From the NCBI RefSeq assembly GCF_021206925.1, contig NZ_JAJPRF010000014.1, positions 27,175 to 91,174 on the forward strand: DNA of 64,000 nt, in the 5' to 3' direction. This DNA is from Rhodoflexus caldus. GTDB lineage: Bacteria > Bacteroidota > Bacteroidia > Cytophagales > Thermoflexibacteraceae. Below the pieces are notes generated by a model. The model was not told the DNA's origin, ran no database searches, and saw only the letters and a list, made by a program, of their open reading frames with translations. This document shows, one piece after another, positions 52,673 to 61,137 of the stretch; the first letter of the stretch is position 1; every line of letters starts with the position of its first letter. Made by a program: the position numbers and the translations under genes.

Positions 52673-54337
52673 TCAATCTGTTACCGGTGGCTTAACGGAG
52701 TTGTCGGGTGATGGCCGAACGTAAACCTCTATGTATGACACCTGCGATTGTCGCGGCCCCGGGAAACTGTCTATGCGCACATAATGCTGCTGCAAACAGC
52801 GACGTACTGCCCAAGGGTAGAAGTTGTTCAGTTTCGGGATAGCCTCAAACAATGCGATGTCATATTGTTGTTGCTGAATTTTGCGGCAGTATTCATCTAC
52901 TTGTTTGTTAAACATTCCCACTCCCAGATGATGCCATAAAGGAACATTTTTTTCGGGCTCATAGGGCATTTCGTAGGCCAGCGGTGTGAGTTCGGTCATA
53001 TTCAGCACGCGCAGCCGTTTGTTTTTTTCCTGCACCATTGGCAGTTGCATCAGGCGGTTAATGCCTGCAATGGTAGAGGGGTGCATTTTCATTTTTTCAA
53101 ACGAACGGTAGCCTTTTACTACCTGCCATTCTGCAGCAGCTTTGCCCAGCGAATCTTCCATCGGGTCGGGTACGATGTAGGTGTTTCGCGATATGATGTT
53201 CTCCGTGTAGCCTGCGGCGGGTTTCTTTTGCGGCAGATATGCCAACACTTTATCGCCCACCTGCCGCCAGTAATAGTTGCCCCAAAAGAGTGTTACCATC
53301 AGTGTTGCTGTTGCAAACGGCACAAAACGGTTGAGGTATGTGCCGATATTCAGGTAAGTAAAGGCAAAAGCAAGGGCAAAGCTGTGGAAAAAAATGTGAT
53401 TGTCGGGCGGAACATAGCTTGTTACCTGAAACAATACAGCCTCTACCAAAATACCCGCCGTGAGCAATACGGATACCATAAACGGCTGATTGAAAAATAC
53501 TTCTTTCCATTTGGGAGCTTCTATGAAGCGGTTTATCAGTATCAGCAAAACGGCAAGCAGGTAGAACTTTTCCCACTTGGCGCCCATCATAAACTCATTG
53601 ATGAAGTCGGGGAGTGCAACCCGCGAGTAGTGCGGCAATTGCCCATAGTTAAACCAGTAAGTAAATCCGCTGTTGTAAAAAGGCAGAATGAACAGGCAGG
53701 CAATGCCTACGTAGAACACCAAAAAGAAAAACAGCGAGCCGATTTGACGGTTGGCAATGCTGTGGTACAACAGCAGCGCAAGGGCTATGAGCAGCCCCAT
53801 TGCGCCGGCATCTTGCTTGGTGAAAAAAGACAGGAACAGAAAAAACGCTGCCCCAGCCAAATTGGCAAAAGAGGGCTGTTTCAGCATGTGCCGCAACAGG
53901 AAATAAAGCCCGGCCAACTGAAAAACAATGACCGAATGGTTATACCAAGGCCAGAAATTGAGCAACATGTACGACAAACAGAAGGTTAGCACTGCCAGAA
54001 AGCGCACCTGAGGCCTGATGTCCAGCGTATGGAGTATGCCGCGAAAAATCAGCCCCGATGCGATGTTGATAAACACCTGCGCCTTGATGAGTGAGGTCAT
54101 AAACGGGCCGAAAAGGAAAAAGAACAATGTAGGTATCAGCCAATAGCCAAAACCCAACGGCAAGCCAAAGTCGCGGTAGGGAATTTGCCCCTGATAGAGG
54201 CGGTATGCGCCTTCCCATGAAAGAAAGATATTGATGCGGTAGTTGTAGTCAAACAAAAGCGGAACGGTTGCTACGGCTACTATGAGCAACAGCTCAAACA
54301 CCATGAAAGTGCGCGATATGAGCAAAGGCTTATTCAT
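52673..54337 (-). CDS. Multi-pass membrane protein, GT-C glycosyltransferase-like
   Basis: 554 residues with about twelve hydrophobic segments and a soluble C-terminal part (about 390-554). The first extracytoplasmic loop (NIFLSWEGAYRLYQGQIPYRDFG) has the acidic/aromatic character of GT-C enzymes, with YQGQIPYRDFG resembling DUF2029 and mannosyltransferase proteins. It may transfer a sugar from a polyprenyl carrier on the periplasmic side. It overlaps the end of the flippase gene by eight bases, so the two are translated together. Substrate unknown. Confidence 0.7.
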   Translation of the reverse strand: MNKPLLISRTFMVFELLLIVAVATVPLLFDYNYRINIFLSWEGAYRLYQGQIPYRDFGLPLGFGYWLIPTLFFFLFGPFMTSLIKAQVFINIASGLIFRGILHTLDIRPQVRFLAVLTFCLSYMLLNFWPWYNHSVIVFQLAGLYFLLRHMLKQPSFANLAGAAFFLFLSFFTKQDAGAMGLLIALALLLYHSIANRQIGSLFFFLVFYVGIACLFILPFYNSGFTYWFNYGQLPHYSRVALPDFINEFMMGAKWEKFYLLAVLLILINRFIEAPKWKEVFFNQPFMVSVLLTAGILVEAVLFQVTSYVPPDNHIFFHSFALAFAFTYLNIGTYLNRFVPFATATLMVTLFWGNYYWRQVGDKVLAYLPQKKPAAGYTENIISRNTYIVPDPMEDSLGKAAAEWQVVKGYRSFEKMKMHPSTIAGINRLMQLPMVQEKNKRLRVLNMTELTPLAYEMPYEPEKNVPLWHHLGVGMFNKQVDEYCRKIQQQQYDIALFEAIPKLNNFYPWAVRRCLQQHYVRIDSFPGPRQSQVSYIEVYVRPSPDNSVKPPVTD

Positions 54338-55691
54338 GTGTCGGTTTTAATTTTTGAAACAAGAAAGCAAATGACTGCTTGTAAATGTTGAATGTTTTCA
54401 TTGCAACCCCCGCAATGCGTATGGGTACGTATTTGCGCAGCGTCGCATAAGCAAAACCGCAGCCTACCGACATCCCGACGAACAGCCCCATGGCAGCACC
54501 CGTTCTGCCCGCAAGGGAAAGTAAAGTCAGTTCTGCGGCAATACAGCAAGCGGCAATCAGCAGGTTGATGTAAAAGTTCAGGTGCGGTTTCCCGATAGCA
54601 TCCATCGTATTGCCGAATTGCCGCATGAAGGGTAGTAATAAGCCCGTAGCCAGCATCCACTGCAAAATCGGGGCGGCTTCGGTGTACTGCGCGCCGGCCA
54701 CTATTCGCAGCACCGGTTCGGGCAGCAAGATAATCAGCAGCGAAACAGGCAGCAGAAATACCCAATTGGCAGCTACCGACCACTCAAACAAGTTGGCTAC
54801 ACTTTCTTTACCTTCTTCTGCCATTGCGCGCACCGTTTTTGGGAAAGAAATTTCCGCTACTGCGCTTGCGGGCAGGTCTGTCAGATTGGTGATGCGCCCT
54901 GAAACGCTGTAAAGGGCTGTGCCTGCCGTGCCTGCCATGTTAGCTACCAAATAGCGGTCGGCACTGCGGGCTATATCGGAGAGGATGGCTGTTCCGGCCA
55001 CAAAGCGCCCAAAACGCAGGATTTTTCCTGCCCATCCGAACAAGGCATCGGCAGAGAGCGGTAAAATCAGCGGTCGTGCAAGCCGCCACGCCGTAATGGC
55101 CGAAGCGGTTACACCCACCGATTGCACAAGCGCAAGGTCTGCAACAGTAACGGCATAGCCGGATAGAAAAAGCCCTGAAACGCTTATCATAATGATACCG
55201 TGCCTTGTGAGTTGCACCCAAAAGATGGACTTAAAATCGGCAGCCGCAAGCAGTTGTATTTCAAAGTGATGTGCCGCTACCAGCATGATTAAAGCCGGGC
55301 AATAGAACAACAGCATCTCCATTGTTTCTTGCGGTAAAGCCGTATGAACAACATACAAGCCGACAATGAGCAGGACAGCCACTCCCGTAAGTGCGGCATT
55401 GAGCATTAGCGAGGCAGACTGTATCTGTTGCCGATGTGTTTCCTGATTGTGCGTCAGCGTAATGGTGGCATTTTTCAGCAGTGCTATTTTGAAAAGCTCA
55501 AATATGGTGGCAGTTATCATCAGCAGGTCATAAAGCCCTTGGGCTTCTTTGCTGAGCATCCTGACCAGCAACAAAAAAGTAGTGATTGTACAGGCAGAAA
55601 CACTCAGGCGCTGCATGAGCGCAAACAAACCTGATTTGAGCCAATAAGACCCGCTGATTTTTTCCCGCCAACGGTGGAAAAAAGCCGTCAT
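54330..55691 (-). CDS. Wzx-like oligosaccharide flippase
   Basis: 453 residues, about twelve to fourteen transmembrane helices of the MOP/PST superfamily. Typical parts are LSVSACTITTFLLLVRMLSKEAQGLYDLLM at the N-terminus (helix 1-2 loop) and SDIARSADRYLVANMAGTAGTALYSVSGRI in the middle. It moves the lipid-linked repeat unit across the inner membrane for polymerisation by Wzy. Its start codon shares one base with the stop of the preceding TolC-like gene (TAATG). Confidence 0.85.
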   Translation of the reverse strand: MTAFFHRWREKISGSYWLKSGLFALMQRLSVSACTITTFLLLVRMLSKEAQGLYDLLMITATIFELFKIALLKNATITLTHNQETHRQQIQSASLMLNAALTGVAVLLIVGLYVVHTALPQETMEMLLFYCPALIMLVAAHHFEIQLLAAADFKSIFWVQLTRHGIIMISVSGLFLSGYAVTVADLALVQSVGVTASAITAWRLARPLILPLSADALFGWAGKILRFGRFVAGTAILSDIARSADRYLVANMAGTAGTALYSVSGRITNLTDLPASAVAEISFPKTVRAMAEEGKESVANLFEWSVAANWVFLLPVSLLIILLPEPVLRIVAGAQYTEAAPILQWMLATGLLLPFMRQFGNTMDAIGKPHLNFYINLLIAACCIAAELTLLSLAGRTGAAMGLFVGMSVGCGFAYATLRKYVPIRIAGVAMKTFNIYKQSFAFLFQKLKPTHE

Positions 55692-56416
55692 TACTTCACC
55701 TGTTCAATCGGGATACCGATTAGTTTTTCCAAATCGTATTTAGCTATAAAATACTCTCTTTCAGAGGTCAGGCGCGCAATCTGTGCATTTTTATAGATGC
55801 GGGTGGCTGTTTCGTATTCTTCCAGCGTTCTTTCGCCATTTTTGAATTGTTGCTCTAAGCTCAGGTATTTCACGTATGCGTCTTCGGCTATTTCCTGCTG
55901 GAATCGGAAAAGTTCGCGTGCGGTGTAGTAAATCTGGTACTTGGTTAAGGCATCGGCGCGAATTTGCAGTTTCAGCAGGTTGTAGTCTTGTGCCGCTATC
56001 TCCCTGTCCTTTTTGGCAATTTTTACACCGTTACTTATGCGGCCAAAGAAGTCAAAAGTGATAGCTACACCGAAGTTGTAGCGGGGAAAGAAAATGTTGC
56101 CTTGCTGGTCTTTGTTGGTGCCAAAGGTTTGGCCAATGTTGAACTCGTTGAGGTTGCCCGCAGCATTGAAAGCGGAAAGCCACATCGACCTTGCCATTTT
56201 TACCTGCAAGTTGGCTCTATCGGCGTTCAGTTCGCTGCGTCTGATTTGCGGGTTGTTTTGCCATGCCAGAAATACTATCTTTTCCTTAATACCGGTTGTG
56301 TCGGAAATGGCAGGTAAGATGATTTTTTCGTAATTGATACGATTGTTCGTTTGTGCTACCATAAGGTGCGAGCCTGTCAGCAGGAAAAGCAGCAGGCAAA
56401 AGGTGCGTGTTCTCAT
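55691..56416 (-). CDS. Half-length TolC-like outer-membrane protein
   Basis: 241 residues with a Sec signal peptide (ending MVAQTNN). The mature part, about 220 residues, corresponds to a single TolC structural repeat. A long helix (VFLAWQNNPQIRRSELNADRANLQVKMARS) is followed by a beta segment (NFGVAITFDFFGRISNGVKIAKKD) and another helical hairpin (ADALTKYQIYYTARELFRFQ, ERTLEEYETATRIYKNAQIA). Normal TolC proteins of about 430-480 residues contain two repeats and form trimers, so this one would need six copies or a different architecture. It lies in the exopolysaccharide operon next to Wzx, suggesting a role in glycan export or envelope anchoring. No Wza-like gene accompanies this second operon. 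Confidence 0.75.
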   Translation of the reverse strand: MRTRTFCLLLFLLTGSHLMVAQTNNRINYEKIILPAISDTTGIKEKIVFLAWQNNPQIRRSELNADRANLQVKMARSMWLSAFNAAGNLNEFNIGQTFGTNKDQQGNIFFPRYNFGVAITFDFFGRISNGVKIAKKDREIAAQDYNLLKLQIRADALTKYQIYYTARELFRFQQEIAEDAYVKYLSLEQQFKNGERTLEEYETATRIYKNAQIARLTSEREYFIAKYDLEKLIGIPIEQVK

Positions 56417-56464
56417 AGGATATTGTTTGTGAAAGTAAGTTTATTCATCAGTGAAGCAAGGATT

Positions 56465-57925
56465 TTATACGGGCTTTTCCAATAATCGGAGTTGCGCCGT
56501 TATGGGCATCAATATAAGGAAAAAAATATTGTCGCTCAATTGCGCAATTTGCCCCAATGCACCGCTGAAAAGCACGGCTATGGAGGCTGCATATAAGGCA
56601 CGTGTCAGTTTTTTACGGCTGTGGAACATATTCCAAACGGCAAACAGCATGATGGCTAAATAACTCAAACATTGAATCAGCAGCCCTATCCATCCGGTTT
56701 CCAGTACAGTCCGCATATAACCGCTGTCGGGGGGGAAACCTGCCAGCGGATGATGAGGCTGGGTTTGTTCGCCTAATTCCCCTGTTGTGCCAATGCCTCC
56801 GCCAATAGGATGCGACCACATGTAGGGCTGTGCCCGCTTGCGGTTAAAATCGCGGACGTTCATAGAGGCGTCTTTAGAAGGGTGAAATACTGAACGGATG
56901 CGGTTCAGTGTGGGGTTGTAAACAGGGGCAAAAAGAATGAACAACAGTAACAGGCCGCCTGCTGTCATAATGGGAATGGCCGCCTTATGATGCAGGTTCA
57001 GCAAAAAAAGCATCACCAAGCCGGCAAAAAAGACCGCGTAGGCAGTTCGGGTGCCGGAGTAAGAAGCTCCCAGTGCAAAAAATATCACCATAATGCCGAG
57101 CACAACTTTGGTTCGCACGCGAAAAGGCGCCAGCATAAGCCCTGTACAAAAAATACCGGCCATTGCCATCAAAATACCGAAAGTCGCCGGGTCGGACAAA
57201 GAAGAAAATATTCTGAATTTGCCGTCCACAAAAACAAGCCCCATAGACTTGGGGTTAGAAATCAGCAAATTGTACTCAAAAGCGGGCAGCCCGAACCATT
57301 CACAATAGCAGCCATAGAGGCAAACGGCAAAAGTCATCCAAAGAATAATGACCAAGAGTTGCTTCAGGCGTTGAAAAGATTGTACTTCATGCAGCACGAC
57401 TGCTTGAAACAAAAAGAAACTAAGTGTTTTTCTAAAACCAATCCAATAACCCTCATGGCTTTCTAAGTCGGGGTTCAGTACCTGTAAGGTGGTGTAGGCC
57501 AGCACAATGCCCAGCGAAACGGTAACAGGATTCCAGAATTTAAATCGGCTTCTGTCGGCATTGCTTACAAACATGCTGATAGCCATCAGCACAACTAATA
57601 AGTCGTTAATAATGCCAAACGGAATGGCAAGACCTGTCAATCGGGTAATAACCGGGCCGGCATACATCAACATAAATCCGCAGGCAATGGCAAACATGCG
57701 ATAGCGCAATATGAGCAGCAGGACTATTAACCCCGCCGGAAAGGCACTCAGCGCAACGATATTGGTGAAACCTAACTGCTGTACGGCTACGGCAAACACT
57801 AAGATAATCAATACCATGCCTGTAATGCCCAGCCAGTTGGCGAGCCGCTCCTGCCATATCAGCCGCCTCATGTACGTACCGAAGGCTGTTAAGGAGTTCG
57901 CTATATATGATGCCGGATGTGCCAT
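56465..57925 (-). CDS. Wzy/O-antigen ligase-family polymerase
   Basis: 486 residues with about twelve transmembrane helices. A large periplasmic loop near residues 345-410 contains the conserved HPIGGGIGTTGELGEQTQPHHPLAGFPPDSGYMR region, broken here by several His and Gly residues typical of Wzy_C/ligase proteins (PF04932). It joins lipid-linked repeat units into polymer at the periplasmic face. The start codon is two bases after the stop of the microprotein frame, so the two are coupled. Confidence 0.85.
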   Translation of the reverse strand: MAHPASYIANSLTAFGTYMRRLIWQERLANWLGITGMVLIILVFAVAVQQLGFTNIVALSAFPAGLIVLLLILRYRMFAIACGFMLMYAGPVITRLTGLAIPFGIINDLLVVLMAISMFVSNADRSRFKFWNPVTVSLGIVLAYTTLQVLNPDLESHEGYWIGFRKTLSFFLFQAVVLHEVQSFQRLKQLLVIILWMTFAVCLYGCYCEWFGLPAFEYNLLISNPKSMGLVFVDGKFRIFSSLSDPATFGILMAMAGIFCTGLMLAPFRVRTKVVLGIMVIFFALGASYSGTRTAYAVFFAGLVMLFLLNLHHKAAIPIMTAGGLLLLFILFAPVYNPTLNRIRSVFHPSKDASMNVRDFNRKRAQPYMWSHPIGGGIGTTGELGEQTQPHHPLAGFPPDSGYMRTVLETGWIGLLIQCLSYLAIMLFAVWNMFHSRKKLTRALYAASIAVLFSGALGQIAQLSDNIFFLILMPITAQLRLLEKPV

Positions 57926-57927
57926 GG

Positions 57928-58044
57928 TTACAAAAACATGATTTTAATGAAAGCATAGACCATCATTGCCATAATGGCAAGCATGGATACGACCATGCTC
58001 ACCGTCTCTGACGGCTTGGGGCTGTCTGTTTCGTGGTTTTGCAT
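57928..58044 (-). CDS. 38-residue membrane microprotein in the exopolysaccharide operon
   Basis: Too short for ordinary gene calling, but well placed. ATG at 58042-58044 is 13 bp after the Wzc stop codon. The TAA at 57928-57930 is 2 bp before the Wzy/ligase ATG. The first 15 residues are hydrophilic (MQNHETDSPKPSETV). The rest is one hydrophobic helix with seven further methionines (VSMLAIMAMMVYAFIKIMFL). The frame fills the gap between the two genes almost exactly, and its stop and the next start almost touch, as for the coupled genes around it. Function unknown. A small subunit or regulator of Wzc or Wzy, comparable to CydX-like microproteins, is plausible. Confidence 0.65.
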   Translation of the reverse strand: MQNHETDSPKPSETVSMVVSMLAIMAMMVYAFIKIMFL

Positions 58045-58057
58045 GCCTTCAACAGGT

Positions 58058-60292
58058 TTACAGATGCATATTTTCCGGATTGACTCTGTTGAGTACGCCC
58101 CCCATGAAAATGCCGTTGGGCTTTTTGAGGCGTTCTATGTTTGCGCGGTCGGTGCGGTCGAGCGTATGGTAAGATGCGCCTATGCAAATAATGCGTTCGG
58201 CCACCGGTGCAAGTTCCATTGCATCGGAGTGCTGTGCCATATCGGCAGACTCTATCAGGATATAGTCATACAATTGGCTGCAATACTTGATAAACCGTTG
58301 CAATGCGGCAAGTTGGATGGTCTCCACCGGCGAGCAATTGCTCTTGTTGCATCCGATAACCTGAATAGGGCCGACGTATGTGCTTTGTGCGTCTGAGGCG
58401 AGGTAGCTGCCGGTTTCCAATATTTTTTCAATTTTGTTTTTGGCAGTATATGCTTCCGTAAGCGCATTATCGGAAAAATTGAGGTCTAACAGCAGCACCT
58501 TTCTGCCCGACTTTACCAATGCGTTTGCCAATGAACGGATAACCATTGTTTTGCCGTCGCCTTTTCGGAAGCTGGTAAAAAGAATAACTTTTTTCCCCGA
58601 TGTGTCTAACTCATGACGCAACAGGCGGATATTCTCTCTGAAAAGTTGCAATACATGGGCATTATTGGCTTTTGTGCTGCCAAAGCTAAACCCGGAAGTA
58701 AGTACAACTTTGGGTGGCGTTGCTTCTTTGGAAACGGTCGGAGCAATGGTTACTGCTTCTTCGGCAGAGTTTTTCCGGCTGATTTCGGGCAATACGGCAA
58801 GCAGCGGTATTTTGGTCTGTTGGCTGAAAATCGTAGGCGTACGCATACTGTTGTCTAAAAACTCCAACAAGAATATGACCATAACGGCAAGCATGAGCGC
58901 ACCGGCACCGGCTATCAGCGTTATCAGGATGCGTTTCATGCGTTGCGACTCCTGTGCGGGTTGGCCTGCAATTACTTGCTTAATGCCGCTCATCATATTT
59001 TTGCTTTCCAACACTTTGTTGTATCGCTGCAATACTTCTTCATATTCTTTGCTGGCAAGGTCGAGGTTTTCTTGCAACAGTTTAATGCGCGCGCCTTTTT
59101 GTGCAAAGGTAGATTTGCTGCCTGCCACTGCTCTCAGTCGCATACGCAAGTTTTCTAATGTTTGCGTGCTTGTCGCAATCTGGGTTTTGTATTCGCTGCG
59201 GAGGTCGTAGGCTTCCTCCAAGCGCGCCGCAATATTTAGCCCACCGCCACCCACAACGCCCATTCGGCTCAGTTCAGTATTGATGAGCACAATAGAGTCT
59301 AATATTGCCTGATTGCTTGGGTTGCGTTTGCGCCGTTGTTCCAGCATCAGCAGCGCCTGATTAAGTCTGCGTACCGAAAGATTGCCGGCAGAGATAGAAG
59401 ACGCATTGCCTTTTTTCTCTTCTTCCAATTTCGCTATTTTGGCCTCTACGTCGGCAAGTGCCAGTTCTGCGCGGCGTATTTTTGCTTCTTCGTCGGTAAT
59501 TTTTTCTTCCAAGCTGCTGATTTGTTTGAGTGCCGCATCGCCTTCTATATCTACATCCAGCAGGTTAGCCGCATGTTGGTACTGTTTATATTCTTCCAGC
59601 GCCTGTTCTTTAGCCCATTGTTTAGCTTTCAGCAAACTGTCCAAACGCTCTACGGTTTCTGATGCCTGTACGATATTGAGGCTGTTGTTGTAGCGGGCAA
59701 ACTCCTCAAAAATCGTATTGACAATATAGGCCGACAGTTGGGGGTGGTCGGTAGTGGCTGATATGGTCAGGTAGTCCGTAAATCCGTTGCGGGCTACATA
59801 GTAGGCCTCGCGCAGCGATTTTTCGGAGTAACCGTATGCTTTCAGCACCCTGAACAAATCTTTATCTTCTTCCTTGTTCAGGTCGAGCATTTCCATATTG
59901 CGCAGTTTGGCCTTAAACGCCGAGAGGTATTTCAACTTTTCTTTTTCACTCAGCAACGGTTCACCCTTACTGTTCAGCGGCTGTCTGAACGGCTCTTTTT
60001 CCGATAAGTCGTGAATCATCAAGCGGTATGCTACCTGATTGACCACAATAGGCGAATTGATATTCTCTATCAAGTTGTTGAATTTGATATCGGTTTCATA
60101 GAATCCTCCAACCCTGTCGTCGGGGTCAAGCTGGTTCGTAACCGTAAACCCTGTGGCTATTTTAGTAACCGACTGATACAAATTGTCGTATCGTGCGGCC
60201 AACAGGTAGGCAACGGCCATTGCAACTACCATGATTAATAGAAGCCAAAACTTCTTTTTGTACAGGGCGCGGAAAATCAGGTAGAGTTCCAT
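58058..60292 (-). CDS. Wzc-like chain-length regulator with BY-kinase-type ATPase domain
   Basis: 744 residues from the ATG at 60292 (MELYLIFRALYKKKFW); the frame is open upstream but without a plausible start. TM1 is at about 15-33, the Wzz periplasmic domain follows, with a long coiled coil at about 195-430, then TM2 (RILITLIAGAGALMLAVMVI, about 480). The cytoplasmic ATPase has Walker A SFRKGDGKT (about residue 570) and A' VLLLDLNFSD. The Walker B region is YDYILIESADM, where the usual IDTPP is replaced. The C-terminus (NGIFMGGVLNRVNPENMHL) has no tyrosine cluster, so classical autophosphorylation control is probably absent. It spans the inner membrane and governs export and length of the polysaccharide. 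Confidence 0.9.
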   Translation of the reverse strand: MELYLIFRALYKKKFWLLLIMVVAMAVAYLLAARYDNLYQSVTKIATGFTVTNQLDPDDRVGGFYETDIKFNNLIENINSPIVVNQVAYRLMIHDLSEKEPFRQPLNSKGEPLLSEKEKLKYLSAFKAKLRNMEMLDLNKEEDKDLFRVLKAYGYSEKSLREAYYVARNGFTDYLTISATTDHPQLSAYIVNTIFEEFARYNNSLNIVQASETVERLDSLLKAKQWAKEQALEEYKQYQHAANLLDVDIEGDAALKQISSLEEKITDEEAKIRRAELALADVEAKIAKLEEEKKGNASSISAGNLSVRRLNQALLMLEQRRKRNPSNQAILDSIVLINTELSRMGVVGGGGLNIAARLEEAYDLRSEYKTQIATSTQTLENLRMRLRAVAGSKSTFAQKGARIKLLQENLDLASKEYEEVLQRYNKVLESKNMMSGIKQVIAGQPAQESQRMKRILITLIAGAGALMLAVMVIFLLEFLDNSMRTPTIFSQQTKIPLLAVLPEISRKNSAEEAVTIAPTVSKEATPPKVVLTSGFSFGSTKANNAHVLQLFRENIRLLRHELDTSGKKVILFTSFRKGDGKTMVIRSLANALVKSGRKVLLLDLNFSDNALTEAYTAKNKIEKILETGSYLASDAQSTYVGPIQVIGCNKSNCSPVETIQLAALQRFIKYCSQLYDYILIESADMAQHSDAMELAPVAERIICIGASYHTLDRTDRANIERLKKPNGIFMGGVLNRVNPENMHL

Positions 60293-60389
60293 AGGATAAA
60301 TACAATTTTTTATTGAATAAGTGAATATTTGCAACATTTGTAGCAAATATTACTTTGTTGCTTCAAATGTAATAAAATAACTAATATTA

Positions 60390-61019
60390 TCAAGAAAAAT
60401 ACTGAAAAAAAGATTCATTGGCTAAAGCAAGCATGGCTTTATCACCCTTTGTATCGCCATACGCATAAATATAATCATATTCGGAGAGTTTAAAGGCTTG
60501 TTTGATGCGTGTAGCTTTTTCTTCTCCATTGCAATTTTTTGATGCAAGTTTTCCATTTATAAATCCGTTTTTTACAGATAAAATGGTAGCAATCACGCGA
60601 ATCCCTTCCAGATTTGCCCAAGGCTTAATCCAGTTTTCAGCCGAAGCGCTGACAATAACTACGGTGTGTTGTTGTTGCAGGTGGTAATAAATTCGCTCGC
60701 GCGCCGTTGGCCGAATTAACCGTGGAATGCGCTCCAAGCTGTATTTGGTTGCCAGTTGCTCAAATTCGGCAAAAGGCATTCCGCCAAAAAATGCTGTCAG
60801 AAAATACTCTTTGGCCGCTGTGGCAGAAATCAATCCCGCCTTGTGTGCGGCAAGCATGGGCGCAAGCCGCAGCATGGTTTTGAAAAAAAACAAATTGCCC
60901 CGTGCGTAGCGGGCGAAATCGAACAGGGTATCCTTTCGGGTAATTGTACCATCAAAATCGAACAGGGCAAGCACCTTGCCGCCCGTACTTCCCCTGATTT
61001 CGGGGGTATTGACTTCCAT
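60390..61019 (-). CDS. HAD-IB family phosphatase
   Basis: 209 residues. Motif I is FDFDGTIT with Asp21 and Asp23, motif II is VIVSASAENW, motif III Lys lies in the region NCNGEEKATRIK, and motif IV is YAYGDTKGDKAML. The inserted helical cap (FFKTMLRLAPMLAAHKAGLISA) is like the SerB/PGPase-B-like HAD-IB proteins. It hydrolyses a phosphomonoester in the cytoplasm; the substrate is not known. It is 97 bp upstream of the Wzc gene on the same strand, so it may be the first gene of the operon and could dephosphorylate a sugar or lipid precursor. Confidence 0.88.
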   Translation of the reverse strand: MEVNTPEIRGSTGGKVLALFDFDGTITRKDTLFDFARYARGNLFFFKTMLRLAPMLAAHKAGLISATAAKEYFLTAFFGGMPFAEFEQLATKYSLERIPRLIRPTARERIYYHLQQQHTVVIVSASAENWIKPWANLEGIRVIATILSVKNGFINGKLASKNCNGEEKATRIKQAFKLSEYDYIYAYGDTKGDKAMLALANESFFQYFS

Positions 61020-61137
61020 ACAATCGTTTGTTTGTCGTTATAGTTGTCAAGGTCGGAATTTTTTTAGAAAACAAGGTACAGCCTATCTGTTTTTACCTTG
61101 TTATCTTGCCACTCGAACTACTCTGACTTACTTGCTT

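Noticed and set aside
60976..61137. Upstream extension of the GT2 gene at 61138
   Set aside because: It overlaps the 5' end of the divergent HAD gene, and the extra 54 residues precede the natural membrane-anchor start.
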